This document shows positions 28,801-38,451 of a DNA stretch of 64,000 nt, piece after piece. Position 1 is the stretch's first letter, and every line of letters starts with the position of its first letter. A model generated the notes under the pieces. The model was not told the origin of the DNA. It was given only the letters and a program-made list of their open reading frames with translations, and did no database searches. The position numbers and the translations under genes are program-made. Source of the stretch: Cytobacillus sp. FSL H8-0458 (GTDB taxonomy: Bacteria > Bacillota > Bacilli > Bacillales > Cytobacillaceae); contig NZ_JBBOBR010000001.1 of the NCBI RefSeq assembly GCF_038002165.1, forward strand, positions 2,542,001 through 2,606,000, written 5' to 3'.

Positions 28801-30717
28801 TTATTTGTCATCAAAATACAGGCGGATCGTAGAACCTTCTTTTAACTTAATGCCCGGCTGAGGCGTTTGCTTAACCACCGTATTTCCTGTCCCGCTTGCA
28901 TCAATTTTCAGGTTAAGATATAGTTCACCAAGGTCTTTCTTTGTCAGACCTACCATATCCGGAACCTCAATCATCGGAGAATCCATCCATGTCAGCTCTT
29001 TCTCAATTTGATCTTTGCGGGGCTTCACACCCATTGCCCGCAGACTGTCCCCCATGATTTCCCCTACAATCGGAGCAGCAACAACACCCCCAAATTGAAC
29101 GGTTCCTTTTGGATTATCCACAGCCACATAAACGACCAGCTGAGGGTCATCAGCAGGTGCGAACCCTATAAATGATACGATATGGTTATTTTCCAGGTAC
29201 CGGCCATTTTGCGCTTTTTGCGCAGTTCCAGTTTTTCCCCCAACACGATATCCGTCAACGAACGCTTTTTTTCCTGATCCTTTTGCCACAACTGATTCAA
29301 GCGCTTCGCGGATTTCATCTGATGTTTCCTTTGAAATTACTTTTCTTTTTGCATCAGGCGATTTTTTCATCAATACTTCACCGGTAGCCGGATTTATAAG
29401 CTCTTTCGCTATATAAGGTGTATATAATGTTCCGCCATTAACCGCAGCAGAAATGGCTGCTACCTGCTGAATCGGGGTAACGGAAACACCCTGTCCAAAA
29501 GCAGTAGTTGCCTGCTCAACAGGACCAACCCGGTCGAGATTAAATAGAATCCCTTTCCCCTCGCCCTGCAGGTCGATGCCCGTCTTTTCGCCGAACCCGA
29601 AGTCACGGATATATTTAAATAGTGACTCTTTGCCTAATCTCTCACCCAGCTCTACAAAGCCGGGGTTGCAGGAATTCTGTACTACTTCAAGATAAGTCTG
29701 ACTGCCATGTCCGCCCTTTTTCCAGCATCTCAGTCTGGCACCGCCCACTTCAACAGATCCCGGGTCGTGGAAATGATCCTTTTCTAAATTTACCTTTCCC
29801 TCTTCTAATGCAGCTGCCAGAGTAATGATTTTAAATGTGGAACCAGGCTCGTATGTACTCCATATCGGCAGATTGCGGTTGTAAATCTCGGGAGGAACGT
29901 TTTTAAAATTCGCAGGGTCAAAATCCGGTCTGCTGGACATGGCAAGAACCTCTCCATTATTTGGATTCATGGCAATTGCTATTATTCCATCAGGGTTATA
30001 TTCCGCCTGAGCTATATCAAGCTCCCTTTCTACAATAGTCTGTATCTTTGAATCGATGGTAAGCTTTAAATCCATTCCATCAACCGGCGGCTTATAATCA
30101 TCCGCCATATCGTTCATCCGCTCTCCCTTTGCATTCGCATAAAACTTAACAGATCCCTTTTTTCCTTTTAGTTTTTCATCATAATATAACTCAAGGCCCA
30201 TTAGGCCCTGATTATCAATTCCTGCAAACCCCAGAACATGCGATAGATAATTACCGAAAGGATAATGGCGTTTTGAATCTTCACCGATGTAAACTCCTTC
30301 AATACCCAATGCACGGATTTCTTTCGCTTTCTCATGGGAGATCTTTCTGCCTTGTGGAATTTTCACACTTGATGCCCTTTTGGTGATAAGCTCATAGGCT
30401 TTTTCTTTTGGCATATTCAGTACTGCAGCCAATTTCTCTGCAGCATCAGCAGGATCCTTAATTTGTCTGGGTACAACATAGACAGTTGGGGCACTGACAT
30501 TCGTAGCCAGCGGAACACCGTTTCGGTCAACGATTTCTCCTCTTTCCGGTTCAAAAGGGATATCTCTGCTCCAGAGCTCCTTTGCGCCATCTGTAAGCAT
30601 ATTCCCCAGGAAAAATTGAACATATCCCAGACGCAAATCAATAATAAAAAAAACGAGAATACCAACAAACAACGCTGCAGTCAGCCGTTTTCGAACGGTC
30701 ACATTTGATACACGCAT
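28801..30717 (-). CDS. spoVD: Stage V sporulation protein D, class B penicillin-binding protein
   Basis: Transpeptidase for spore cortex peptidoglycan, partner of SpoVE. One N-terminal membrane helix, then a PBP dimerisation domain, and the transpeptidase domain with SxxK serine in YEPGSTFKIITLAAA near residue 294, SCN motif in VQNSCNPGFVELGE and KTG in VGGKTGTAQKAQNG. A single PASTA domain ends the protein (VPDMVGLTKKDLGELYLNL). 638 residues (B. subtilis 645). ATG at 30717 follows AAGGAGGTTCGTCCGTAC. Confidence 0.97.
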   Translation of the reverse strand: MRVSNVTVRKRLTAALFVGILVFFIIDLRLGYVQFFLGNMLTDGAKELWSRDIPFEPERGEIVDRNGVPLATNVSAPTVYVVPRQIKDPADAAEKLAAVLNMPKEKAYELITKRASSVKIPQGRKISHEKAKEIRALGIEGVYIGEDSKRHYPFGNYLSHVLGFAGIDNQGLMGLELYYDEKLKGKKGSVKFYANAKGERMNDMADDYKPPVDGMDLKLTIDSKIQTIVERELDIAQAEYNPDGIIAIAMNPNNGEVLAMSSRPDFDPANFKNVPPEIYNRNLPIWSTYEPGSTFKIITLAAALEEGKVNLEKDHFHDPGSVEVGGARLRCWKKGGHGSQTYLEVVQNSCNPGFVELGERLGKESLFKYIRDFGFGEKTGIDLQGEGKGILFNLDRVGPVEQATTAFGQGVSVTPIQQVAAISAAVNGGTLYTPYIAKELINPATGEVLMKKSPDAKRKVISKETSDEIREALESVVAKGSGKKAFVDGYRVGGKTGTAQKAQNGRYLENNHIVSFIGFAPADDPQLVVYVAVDNPKGTVQFGGVVAAPIVGEIMGDSLRAMGVKPRKDQIEKELTWMDSPMIEVPDMVGLTKKDLGELYLNLKIDASGTGNTVVKQTPQPGIKLKEGSTIRLYFDDK

Positions 30718-30778
30718 GTACGGACGAACCTCCTTAAATTATGGCTCGTTCCAATATATGCTTGTACCAAAATGAATA

Positions 30779-30810
30779 GAACGTACTGCCGCACATCCGG
30801 CAGTACGTTC
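30779..30810 (-). terminator. Strong hairpin between pbpB and spoVD
   Basis: Perfect 13-bp stem GAACGTACTGCCG/CGGCAGTACGTTC six bases loop on the minus strand, directly after the pbpB stop. The following bases (TATTCATTTTGG) are a poor T tract, so it may be an attenuator or mRNA end stabiliser. Confidence 0.6.
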
Positions 30811-30815
30811 CTCAT

Positions 30816-33038
30816 TTAATCCAGTACTGCTTCCTCTTCTTCCTCTTGCTCTTTTGATTTGAGGTTCCCCTCATTATATTTCTCACCAGGCTGCTCCAGT
30901 TCGACGATTAAATAGTCACCTTCCCTAAGTGCAGAACCGGCTTTTAGATTTTGTTTCACCACATATCCGCTTCCAACAGTATTAAGCTTTAAGTCAGCAA
31001 GCTTTGCTACCTTCATGACGTCCCTTAGCGACCATCCATTCATATCAGGCACTGTTAATTCGCCATCCGTCTTTAAGATCACTCGTTCGCCTTCAAGCAA
31101 ATTGTACATATTGCCAGGGACCTGCCTTTGCACCCTGCTGCCCTTTCCGAGCACAATAGCTTCAAATCCGGATTTTTTCAATTGTCCTTTTGCTTCCTCA
31201 ACTGTTTTCCCTTCCACTTCAGGCGCTTGTTCCGACTTTGCCTTTAGTTCTTTTGCCGGTTCTATATTTAAGTATTGCAGACTGCTTTTCATTACCGGTG
31301 TAAAAATCTTAGCAACAGGTTCTGCACCATTTGTACTGAGGTCAATATCCGGCTGCTGGACCGCCACATAGATGATCAGTTCAGGATCATCTTTTGGAGC
31401 CATGCCCAAAAACGAGAAGATAAAATTTTCATGACCAGTTAAATATCCTCCGCCATTTGGATCAGGAATTTGAGCAGTCCCCGTTTTTCCGGCAACCTCG
31501 TAGCCTTCGATACTATACCTTTTATAGCCTGTTCCGTTTTCAGAAGACACAACCGTTTCCAGGATATCTCTTGCTTTCTTTGCCGTTTCTGCTGAAATGG
31601 GATTTCCTTTCACCTTCGGTTTTGTTTTTTTCACGACTTCTTTTTTATCGCTATCAACAATACTGCTGATGACATGCGGCTGCATCATTTTGCCGTCATT
31701 TGCGATGGCGGTAGCTGCCTGTATCTGCTGAATAGGCGTAATGGCTGAACCTTGGCCAAATCCCGTTGTTACCTTATCAAGCGGCCACTCATAAGCGATC
31801 TTTCCGCCCGTTTCATTCGGCAGGTCAATCCCCGTCGGATTTTCAAAGCCGAACTTTGTTATATATTCCCTGTATTTTTCATACCCGAGCTTTTCTTTCA
31901 CTATCTTCGCAAAAGCCACATTCGATGAACGCTGAACACCTTCAAGGTAAGTAATCGATCCCCAGCCGCGTCCCTGATTATGGTCTCGTATAGCCGGTGA
32001 ATTTTCCGTCACTTTATAGCTTCCTGATTTATACCATTCATTCGGATCAAACTCACCCTCCTCAATGGCAGCAGCCAAAGTAAAGATTTTCATAGTTGAT
32101 CCGGGTTCAAATGAGTTTTCAATCACTTCATTATGCCAAGTGTCTTCGATTCCTTCCTTTGTCTTCGGATGAAATGACGGCCTCTGTCCCATTGCCAAAA
32201 TTTCACCTGTTTTAGCATCAGCGACTACTGCAACCATCTTTTTCGGCTTATATTCCTCGTCTACTTTATTCATAGAATCTTCAAGGAAGGTCTGAATCTT
32301 CTTATCGATCGTTAGATACACATCTTTACCATTTTGAGCAGGCTGGATTTTTTGATCTCCATTAGGCAGCAGATAGCCCCATATATCACTTTCATAGCTG
32401 AATTTCCCATCTTTTCCTGTGAGCACATTATTTAAGCTCTGTTCAAGACCAAGCATCCCGACTGTATCGGTTTTATTTGTCTTTGATTTTTTCTTTTCAA
32501 CATACCCGACTAAATGTGAGGCGAAGACTCCATTTGGATAAAACCTCTTGGAATCTGTTATGAATGTAATCCCAGGCAATTTCATATCTTCTATTTCTCT
32601 TTTTGTCTTAAGAGGAAGATCGCGGCCCTCTTTTCCAAATTCAACCTGAAATGGTTTTTCTCCATCTTTTGTTTTCTTTGTCAAAATCCTGTAAATCTCC
32701 GACTCTTCCAGGTCAATAGCTTTCGATAACGCCGCTGCTGTCTTTCCGGGGTCTTTCACATAATCAGGTTTCATGCTTTTGTCAAGGATTGCTACAAGCT
32801 TGTAGGAAATAGTATCCTCGGCAATGACTTCCCCATTACGGTCATAAATGGTCCCCCTTTTAGCCTGAATTGTCTTTTCTCGTTCATATTTCTGCTGAGC
32901 CTTAGCCGCAAGTGCGTGGCCCGCTGCTTCACCTGTTGCCTGGATGGAAACAAAGCGAAAAATTAATACAAAAAAGAGCAGGCTGAATATTAAAAATAAT
33001 ATCGCTGCTCCAAAATTAATATTTGGCTGTTTCTTCAT
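30816..33038 (-). CDS. pbpB: Penicillin-binding protein 2B, septal transpeptidase
   Basis: Essential class B PBP of the divisome. Short cytoplasmic tail and membrane helix (residues about 8-30), pedestal domain, and transpeptidase domain with SxxK in FEPGSTMKIFTLAAA near residue 314, SSN in VQRSSNVAFAKIV and KTG in VAGKTGTAQIPDPNG. Two PASTA domains follow (EVEGKTVEEAKGQLKKSGF and VPDMNGWSLRDVMKVAKL). The C terminus is a Glu-rich tail. 740 residues (B. subtilis 716). Its start overlaps the ftsL stop by one base. Confidence 0.98.
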   Translation of the reverse strand: MKKQPNINFGAAILFLIFSLLFFVLIFRFVSIQATGEAAGHALAAKAQQKYEREKTIQAKRGTIYDRNGEVIAEDTISYKLVAILDKSMKPDYVKDPGKTAAALSKAIDLEESEIYRILTKKTKDGEKPFQVEFGKEGRDLPLKTKREIEDMKLPGITFITDSKRFYPNGVFASHLVGYVEKKKSKTNKTDTVGMLGLEQSLNNVLTGKDGKFSYESDIWGYLLPNGDQKIQPAQNGKDVYLTIDKKIQTFLEDSMNKVDEEYKPKKMVAVVADAKTGEILAMGQRPSFHPKTKEGIEDTWHNEVIENSFEPGSTMKIFTLAAAIEEGEFDPNEWYKSGSYKVTENSPAIRDHNQGRGWGSITYLEGVQRSSNVAFAKIVKEKLGYEKYREYITKFGFENPTGIDLPNETGGKIAYEWPLDKVTTGFGQGSAITPIQQIQAATAIANDGKMMQPHVISSIVDSDKKEVVKKTKPKVKGNPISAETAKKARDILETVVSSENGTGYKRYSIEGYEVAGKTGTAQIPDPNGGGYLTGHENFIFSFLGMAPKDDPELIIYVAVQQPDIDLSTNGAEPVAKIFTPVMKSSLQYLNIEPAKELKAKSEQAPEVEGKTVEEAKGQLKKSGFEAIVLGKGSRVQRQVPGNMYNLLEGERVILKTDGELTVPDMNGWSLRDVMKVAKLADLKLNTVGSGYVVKQNLKAGSALREGDYLIVELEQPGEKYNEGNLKSKEQEEEEEAVLD

Positions 33039-33403
33039 TAATCTTCCACGACCTTGACATTATTTCCGCTGAATTTGAGACCCATTTCTTCAGCTTTTGC
33101 TTTAATGCGCTCGTATGTACTTAATTCGCTCACTTGCATTTTGAGATCTGTATTCACTTTGTTCTGCGTTTGGATTGCTTCTTCTGTTTGCTGAATTTCT
33201 TTGTTTACTTCGTAAATGGCCGCCTGATTTGAGACCATTTGCACTGCACCAAAACAAACTATGCCCGTGAAAGCAAGTCCCAGTATTTTTTCACCGGGGG
33301 AAAGCCAGGACTTTTTTGTTTTTAATTTTTTGGGGGCCTGTACGGGCTGGGTTTGAACATCAAATTGTTTTTCTTCCTGAATTTTTCGGGCTAAATTGCT
33401 CAT
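33038..33403 (-). CDS. ftsL: Cell division protein FtsL
   Basis: Bitopic divisome protein forming a complex with DivIC and DivIB. Cytoplasmic tail with Lys-rich segment KKLKTKKSWLSPGEK, a membrane helix (about residues 40-58), and an extracellular coiled coil (VNKEIQQTEEAIQTQNKVNTDL, residues 70-90). 121 residues. It lies between rsmH and pbpB as in B. subtilis. Confidence 0.95.
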   Translation of the reverse strand: MSNLARKIQEEKQFDVQTQPVQAPKKLKTKKSWLSPGEKILGLAFTGIVCFGAVQMVSNQAAIYEVNKEIQQTEEAIQTQNKVNTDLKMQVSELSTYERIKAKAEEMGLKFSGNNVKVVED

Positions 33404-33445
33404 AATTCCCCTCCTGTAATTTATTTTCTCTATTTCTGTATTCGA

Positions 33446-34378
33446 TTAAAGCTTTTCTGCTATTCTCAGCTTTGCAGACCTTGCACGATTATTATGTTCC
33501 AGCTCTTCCTCTGAAGGCAGAATCGGCTTTCTGTTAATCAGCTTTAAAATCGGCTTATATTCATCTGGAATAATCGGCAGGCCGGGAGGCAGATTCGGTG
33601 TTTCGCTGGCTTTTTTAAAGGCAGCTTTGCAAATTCGATCCTCCAGTGAGTGAAACGTGATTACGCTGATTCTTCCATTTGGATTTAATATGTCAATAGC
33701 CTGGTGCAGAGAATCTTCAAATACACCCAGTTCATCATTAACAGCTATTCTAATTGCCTGAAAAACACGCTTGGCGGGATGTCCGCCTTTTCGCCTGGCA
33801 GGTGCAGGAATGGCCTCTTTAATAATCTCTACCAGCTGGCCTGTTGTTTCTATTGGAGAAACTTCCCTGGCCGCTTCAATTTTCCTCGCAATTTGCTTTG
33901 AGAATTTCTCTTCCCCATATCTGAAGAAAATTTTCACAAGTTCACCATATTCCCAGCTGTTTACCACATCATAAGCGGAAATATCAGCGCCGGTATCCAT
34001 TCTCATATCAAGCGGGGCATCATTATGATAGCTGAATCCTCTTTCAGGTGTATCCAGCTGAGGTGAAGAAACGCCAAGATCATATAAAACACCATCCACT
34101 TTAGAAACACCAAGGTTTTCAAGCTCTTCCTGAAGATACTTGAAATTACTTTTGATAATCGTGATTCTGTCGCCATATTCAGCCAGTTTTTCTTTTGCGT
34201 GTGCAATTGCTGTGTCATCCTGGTCAAATGCGTATAGTTTTCCTTTTTCAGAAAGCTGGGAAAGAATTAATTTACTGTGGCCTGCTCCGCCAAGGGTACA
34301 ATCCACATACACACCATCAGGATGGATGTTTAAGCCTTCTACTGTTTCTTTTAATAGTACTGTTGTATGTTCAAACAT
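33446..34378 (-). CDS. rsmH: 16S rRNA (cytosine-N4) methyltransferase
   Basis: Methylates C1402 of 16S rRNA (E. coli numbering), formerly MraW. SAM-binding motif [18 protein letters not shown] near residue 25, [22 protein letters not shown] near 100, and the C-terminal [11 protein letters not shown]. 310 residues (B. subtilis 311). ATG at 34378 gives [11 protein letters not shown], the conserved family start; an upstream start at 34402 lacks support. Confidence 0.97.
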   Translation of the reverse strand: MFEHTTVLLKETVEGLNIHPDGVYVDCTLGGAGHSKLILSQLSEKGKLYAFDQDDTAIAHAKEKLAEYGDRITIIKSNFKYLQEELENLGVSKVDGVLYDLGVSSPQLDTPERGFSYHNDAPLDMRMDTGADISAYDVVNSWEYGELVKIFFRYGEEKFSKQIARKIEAAREVSPIETTGQLVEIIKEAIPAPARRKGGHPAKRVFQAIRIAVNDELGVFEDSLHQAIDILNPNGRISVITFHSLEDRICKAAFKKASETPNLPPGLPIIPDEYKPILKLINRKPILPSEEELEHNNRARSAKLRIAEKL

Positions 34379-34489
34379 TGTTGAATGAATCCACCTTTCC
34401 AATCAGAGAAGCACAAGACGCAATTTAAGCATCCGGAGCTAAACAAGTATCTTTGTTTCATGGGAAATTATATTACTAAAACATTCCCA

Positions 34490-34921
34490 TTATATATCAA
34501 ACCCAATCATATTTTCCGCAATATCAGCAAAAGATTCCTCTGATTCCGCAAAATAATCTTCCCAAAGATTTTTGCTCCATATCTCGATCCGATTGGAAAC
34601 GCCCAGCACTACACATTCTTTTTCCAATTTTGCATATTGCAGAAGCGGGGAAGCAATATTTATTCTTCCTTGCTTATCTATTTCACATTCAGTGGCACCT
34701 GAAAAGAAAAAACGGGTAAATGCACGGGCATCTTTTTTAGTAAGCGGAAGGCCTTTTAATTTCTCTTCAAGCTGCCTCCACTCATCCATGGGGTAGCCAA
34801 ACAAACATTGATCAAGTCCGCGTGTCAAAACAAATGTTTCACCCAGGTTATCACGAAACTTGGATGGCACGATGAGACGGCCTTTATTATCAACGTTGTG
34901 ATGGAACTCACCCATGAACAT
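34490..34921 (-). CDS. mraZ: Transcriptional regulator MraZ
   Basis: AbrB-like double domain protein that binds its own mra operon promoter. Two DXXXR motifs are expected; seen here as [15 protein letters not shown] near residue 12 and [15 protein letters not shown] near 85. 143 residues, as in B. subtilis. First gene of the division and cell wall cluster. The start codon region overlaps GTGG operator repeats. Confidence 0.97.
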   Translation of the reverse strand: MFMGEFHHNVDNKGRLIVPSKFRDNLGETFVLTRGLDQCLFGYPMDEWRQLEEKLKGLPLTKKDARAFTRFFFSGATECEIDKQGRINIASPLLQYAKLEKECVVLGVSNRIEIWSKNLWEDYFAESEESFADIAENMIGFDI

Positions 34922-34923
34922 AC

Positions 34924-34977
34924 CCACTGCACCCACTTTCTAACTCAAATGTACCACAATCCCCCACTTTCCTCCAC
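34924..34977 (-). promoter_or_regulatory. MraZ-type operator (GTGG direct repeats)
   Basis: On the minus strand GTGG occurs at 34974-34977, 34964-34967 and 34954-34957, exactly 10 bases apart, and again at 34933-34936 and 34924-34927. Repeats of this spacing are the known MraZ binding pattern. The last copies overlap the mraZ ribosome site. A possible -10 (TAGAAT) lies just upstream. Confidence 0.75.
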
Positions 34978-35148
34978 ATGTTTTTAATTATTCTACCACT
35001 ACATTTAAAATCCTGCTTCCTATAAGGTATTCGCTCATTTTCCGTTCGTCTTTTTATTACATTTTCTTTAAACTCTTTACTGTTTTTACAAATGGTTTTT
35101 TAAAGGGGAAATCACAGGTGATAAAGAGGTTTCACCTTCTTTTTCATA

Positions 35149-35180
35149 TAAAAAAGGACCTTATCCGAATAGATAAGGCC
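35149..35180 (-). terminator. Terminator of bshC
   Basis: GGCCTTATC/GATAAGGTCC hairpin followed by TTTTTT on the minus strand, 20 bases beyond the bshC stop. Confidence 0.88.
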
Positions 35181-35199
35181 CAAAGAATAATGGCGAATA

Positions 35200-36834
35200 T
35201 TAAATTTTTATGACTTTGTGTGTCCCATCAAAATCAAACGAGAAATGGAGTAATTCTTCAAGAAAATCTGTCCCATATTTATTAAGGTAATACAGAATAT
35301 TCCACACTCTCTCCTGAGGAATGCCGCCCGGTCTCAGTGAGTTTTCAGCTTTTTCATATTTTTTAATGACCACATCATATTTTTGCTGTATGGATTTCTG
35401 TATTTTATTCTCCATGAAATCTATCTGCTTTAATAACAGCTCCTCATTTTTCTTCAACAGTGGAAGAAGGGCACTAACATCTTTTAATGTAAGCTCTTCA
35501 ATAAGCTCATAATTTTGTTTTAACTGATCTTTTGTTTTACGAAACTGGTCTTCTATGCTTTCATTTTTTATACTCTTTAGATAAACTTCCTTCACTTCTT
35601 CCGTTCCTGATACGAGCACAGACTGTATATCAAGTCCTAATTCGTCCAAATCACTTTCTACAGACCGTTCTAAAAAGGTTATATTTAAACGCGGCATAAT
35701 AGGAGGCATTTTCATCCCAAACCATTCAAATGCCATTTTAAGTTCAGCCCAATAAGCAATTTCGCCAGGCCCGGCTATAAAGGCAAGAACTGGAAATAAG
35801 CATTCCTGAGTGATGGGTCTTGTCACCACATTATTGCTCAGTCTTTCTGGATGATTTTCAGCAATCTCCAGAAGCTCACTCATGGTAAACTCATGGAAGC
35901 ATTCCTTCCCCGTAAATACCTTTTTCTCCTGATTGAACTCCAAAAGAACCCTTTCTTTATGCTTTTCATCATAATAGAACAGGTTGGCAGCATTTTCACT
36001 TAAATCAATAGCATTTGGAAATCCCGAATTCTCCAGGTTATGCTGCTGGCTTTTCACACGGTTTGTGATTTCTTCAAAGCTTTTGATTTGTTTGCCAAAA
36101 ATACTGCTTTCAAGCTTGCGGAGCCTTTGGTCACCGGAATCAACCAGAAGAAGCCCTGTTTCTTTAAATAGATGGGTGATAATGCCGGCAAAGAAATCCA
36201 CATAGGTTTGGGAATGCACAATTATTTCTTCCAATATCAAAAGGAGATTTTTTGTATGTTCGGTCTCTCCGAAAGTTTCAAGGATGTCTTCCACCCATGC
36301 CCTGCACTTTTCACGGTTCAAAGGGATATTTGATACCATTTTCTTCTCTAAAACTTTTTCAGGATAAGTCATTTTTTCCATTTTATTATTCTTCTCGATG
36401 AAAATATGATTTACTTCCTGATAGTCATGATCCTCGCCCGCAATCCAGAAAACAGGTACAACAGGAATGCCCAGCTTACTTTCCTGCTGTTTTGCAAGAT
36501 GTATGATTGAGATGATTTTATGTATAGTATAAAGAGGTCCCGTCAAAATCCCTGCCTGCTGCCCTCCGATAATCACTGCACTATTTTCTTGCTTCAGTTT
36601 ATTTAGTGATTCATGAACTGCCGGGGAGGAAGGAAAACGATCCATAAACTCTCCAATATATTGAGAAAGCTCATTTCTCATAAACGACCGGCCTTTCAAT
36701 TCAGCTAACCTTGATTTATAATCAGAATCCGAATTATAACGATAGTGAAAAAACTGCATAAGTTCTTCTGTTTGTGCAATATAATCTGTTGCAAACCGGT
36801 TTGTTGCCGGTAATGAGAGATTAAGAATCTCCAT
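35200..36834 (-). CDS. bshC: Bacillithiol synthase BshC
   Basis: Putative cysteine ligase that adds Cys to GlcN-malate to make bacillithiol, the main low-molecular-weight thiol of Bacillaceae. Family segments AVIIGGQQAGILTGPLYTIHK near residue 85, VPVFWIAGEDHDYQEVNHI near 125 and PVLAFIAGPGEIAYWAEL near 350; the C-terminal half has a long coiled coil (residues about 420-500). 544 residues (B. subtilis YllA 539). ATG at 36834 follows GAAAGGAAGTTCATTA; upstream ATG at 36864 is less likely. It precedes mraZ as in B. subtilis. Confidence 0.95.
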   Translation of the reverse strand: MEILNLSLPATNRFATDYIAQTEELMQFFHYRYNSDSDYKSRLAELKGRSFMRNELSQYIGEFMDRFPSSPAVHESLNKLKQENSAVIIGGQQAGILTGPLYTIHKIISIIHLAKQQESKLGIPVVPVFWIAGEDHDYQEVNHIFIEKNNKMEKMTYPEKVLEKKMVSNIPLNREKCRAWVEDILETFGETEHTKNLLLILEEIIVHSQTYVDFFAGIITHLFKETGLLLVDSGDQRLRKLESSIFGKQIKSFEEITNRVKSQQHNLENSGFPNAIDLSENAANLFYYDEKHKERVLLEFNQEKKVFTGKECFHEFTMSELLEIAENHPERLSNNVVTRPITQECLFPVLAFIAGPGEIAYWAELKMAFEWFGMKMPPIMPRLNITFLERSVESDLDELGLDIQSVLVSGTEEVKEVYLKSIKNESIEDQFRKTKDQLKQNYELIEELTLKDVSALLPLLKKNEELLLKQIDFMENKIQKSIQQKYDVVIKKYEKAENSLRPGGIPQERVWNILYYLNKYGTDFLEELLHFSFDFDGTHKVIKI

Positions 36835-36977
36835 TAATGAACTTCCTTTCTCATAGCTGATCAATTTTGATTTTCATCTTATGAGTATAGCATTGTCTTA
36901 ATCGAAAAGAAAAAAACTTTGCTTGCCTAAAGGCTTCATTTCTAAATGTTAAATCATTATGTCATCTAACCTGTTCA

Positions 36978-37373
36978 TTAAGGTATGAAAACAACAGAAG
37001 TTACCCTTTGAACAAGTCCGATTATCATCAGAATGATATAAGCGGTCAAATAGAGCAGGAAATTAAATCTCCAGAATCCTTTGAATAAGACACGCATATT
37101 GATTTCCTGCTTAATTCTCCACTGAATGATAATAAAACAGACTGCTGTAATAAGCAGGGACAGGATAATCATCCATAAATACGACTTGTCCCAAATAATG
37201 ATAATTAAATAGTGGACCGCCAATATAAATAAAAAAGTGCTTACATCCAAGGCAATATGTACAGATTTTTTATGTTTTTTAGTAATTTGTTTACTGATAA
37301 CAAAAACAGCCAGATATCCGAGCAGCGGTATGGTCACCAGCGTTGCAATCAAGCTTGAAAACACAGTGTTCAA
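36978..37373 (-). CDS. DUF3397 membrane protein
   Basis: Integral membrane protein of 131 residues with four predicted helices (about 6-27, 45-62, 66-85, 102-122), of the DUF3397 type seen in Bacillaceae beside panE and bshC. The start is TTG at 37373 after GAGGGGGAAATAAG, one base from the stop of the reductase gene. No function known. Confidence 0.8.
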   Translation of the reverse strand: MNTVFSSLIATLVTIPLLGYLAVFVISKQITKKHKKSVHIALDVSTFLFILAVHYLIIIIWDKSYLWMIILSLLITAVCFIIIQWRIKQEINMRVLFKGFWRFNFLLYLTAYIILMIIGLVQRVTSVVFIP

Positions 37374-37374
37374 C

Positions 37375-38268
37375 TTATTTCCCCCTCTCCCTGCCTTTGA
37401 TCTGACAATAAAGACTTTCTGTATATGGAGCAGACATATTCTTCATTTCAGCTTCCTTGAGGATATAGCCTAAAATAGCATCTATTTCTGTTTCCCTGCC
37501 TTCTTCGATATCCTTAAGCATTGAGGATCTGTTCATCCCGGTTTCCTTACAGACACTTTCCACATGGCTTAATGCAGCTGCTTTATCTGGGATATTTAAT
37601 ATGGCACTTACCTCGTCAAACAGCTTCAAAAATAGCCGATAATAAAATTTATTCGAAAGCAGTTCTCCATTTCTAACACGAAGAACTGCAGTGAGAGGGT
37701 TTATCAGACTGTTTACGATTAATTTTTGAATTAGCATTTCCAGAGGATCCCCGACAAAAATAAAAGGAAAAAAACAAGATGCAGAATCGGATATTTTCTT
37801 CAGAAAATCCACATCTCCCTTTACTGCTGCCACTTTTGTGACTCCTATCCCAGTATGCAGCACAGTGTCAGACGCTGTCTTTAACGCACCATGCTCAACA
37901 CTGCCCGCAAAAAGGTTATCAGCTTCCAGCATTTCTGCCCACTTCAAGTGCCCCATCCCGTTTTGCAGAAACAAAAATGACCCGGTTTTGCAAGCATCCA
38001 TCTTCAATAAATCTCCCGCCAATTCAGGAATACTGTATTGCTTAACTGCAACGATTGTTAAATCCTCTTCCCCCTTCCATTCACTAAAATGGCATGCCTT
38101 GACGCGGGTATTTCTGCGAATTCCATTCCTCTCCATTGTAAGTCCATTTTCGCGCAGTTTTTGCAGCTGGCTGCTGTTTCTCACATAGACAAGCACTTCA
38201 TGATTTTCATTTAAGTAATGGGCAAACAGAAGGCCGACAGAGCCTCCTCCGATAATAGCTATTCTCAT
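37375..38268 (-). CDS. ylbQ: 2-dehydropantoate 2-reductase family protein (YlbQ)
   Basis: NADPH-dependent reductase of the PanE/ApbA family (pantothenate synthesis: 2-dehydropantoate to pantoate). Rossmann motif MRIAIIGGGSVGLLFAHYL at the N terminus, FLQNGMGHL near residue 97 and KLIVNSLINPLTAVLRVRNGEL with the catalytic Lys and Asn near 167. 297 residues (B. subtilis YlbQ 298). Substrate is inferred by family; related ketopantoate reductase-like enzymes can use other 2-oxo acids. Confidence 0.88.
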   Translation of the reverse strand: MRIAIIGGGSVGLLFAHYLNENHEVLVYVRNSSQLQKLRENGLTMERNGIRRNTRVKACHFSEWKGEEDLTIVAVKQYSIPELAGDLLKMDACKTGSFLFLQNGMGHLKWAEMLEADNLFAGSVEHGALKTASDTVLHTGIGVTKVAAVKGDVDFLKKISDSASCFFPFIFVGDPLEMLIQKLIVNSLINPLTAVLRVRNGELLSNKFYYRLFLKLFDEVSAILNIPDKAAALSHVESVCKETGMNRSSMLKDIEEGRETEIDAILGYILKEAEMKNMSAPYTESLYCQIKGRERGK

Positions 38269-38401
38269 AACAAACTCCACCACTTTTACTTTTTAAACAT
38301 ATTTTAACAAAATAAGATAAATTCATGGGTAAAAAGAAATATTTTTAACTTGAAATCTAATGGATATTTCTTAATTCCATTTTTCATCAGCTAAATCCTT
38401 T

Positions 38402-38438
38402 AAAAAAAATCCCTTTTTCGAAAATCGAAAAAGGGAAT
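38402..38438 (-). terminator. Terminator of the acyl-CoA carboxylase operon
   Basis: TTCCCTTTTTCG/CGAAAAAGGGA hairpin followed by eight T on the minus strand, 14 bases after the stop codon of the carboxyltransferase gene. Confidence 0.9.
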
Positions 38439-38451
38439 TTAATGACAAGGA

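Noticed and set aside
30720..30780. SigE promoter for spoVD
   Set aside because: CATATATT resembles a -10 element, but no matching -35 element was found at the right distance.
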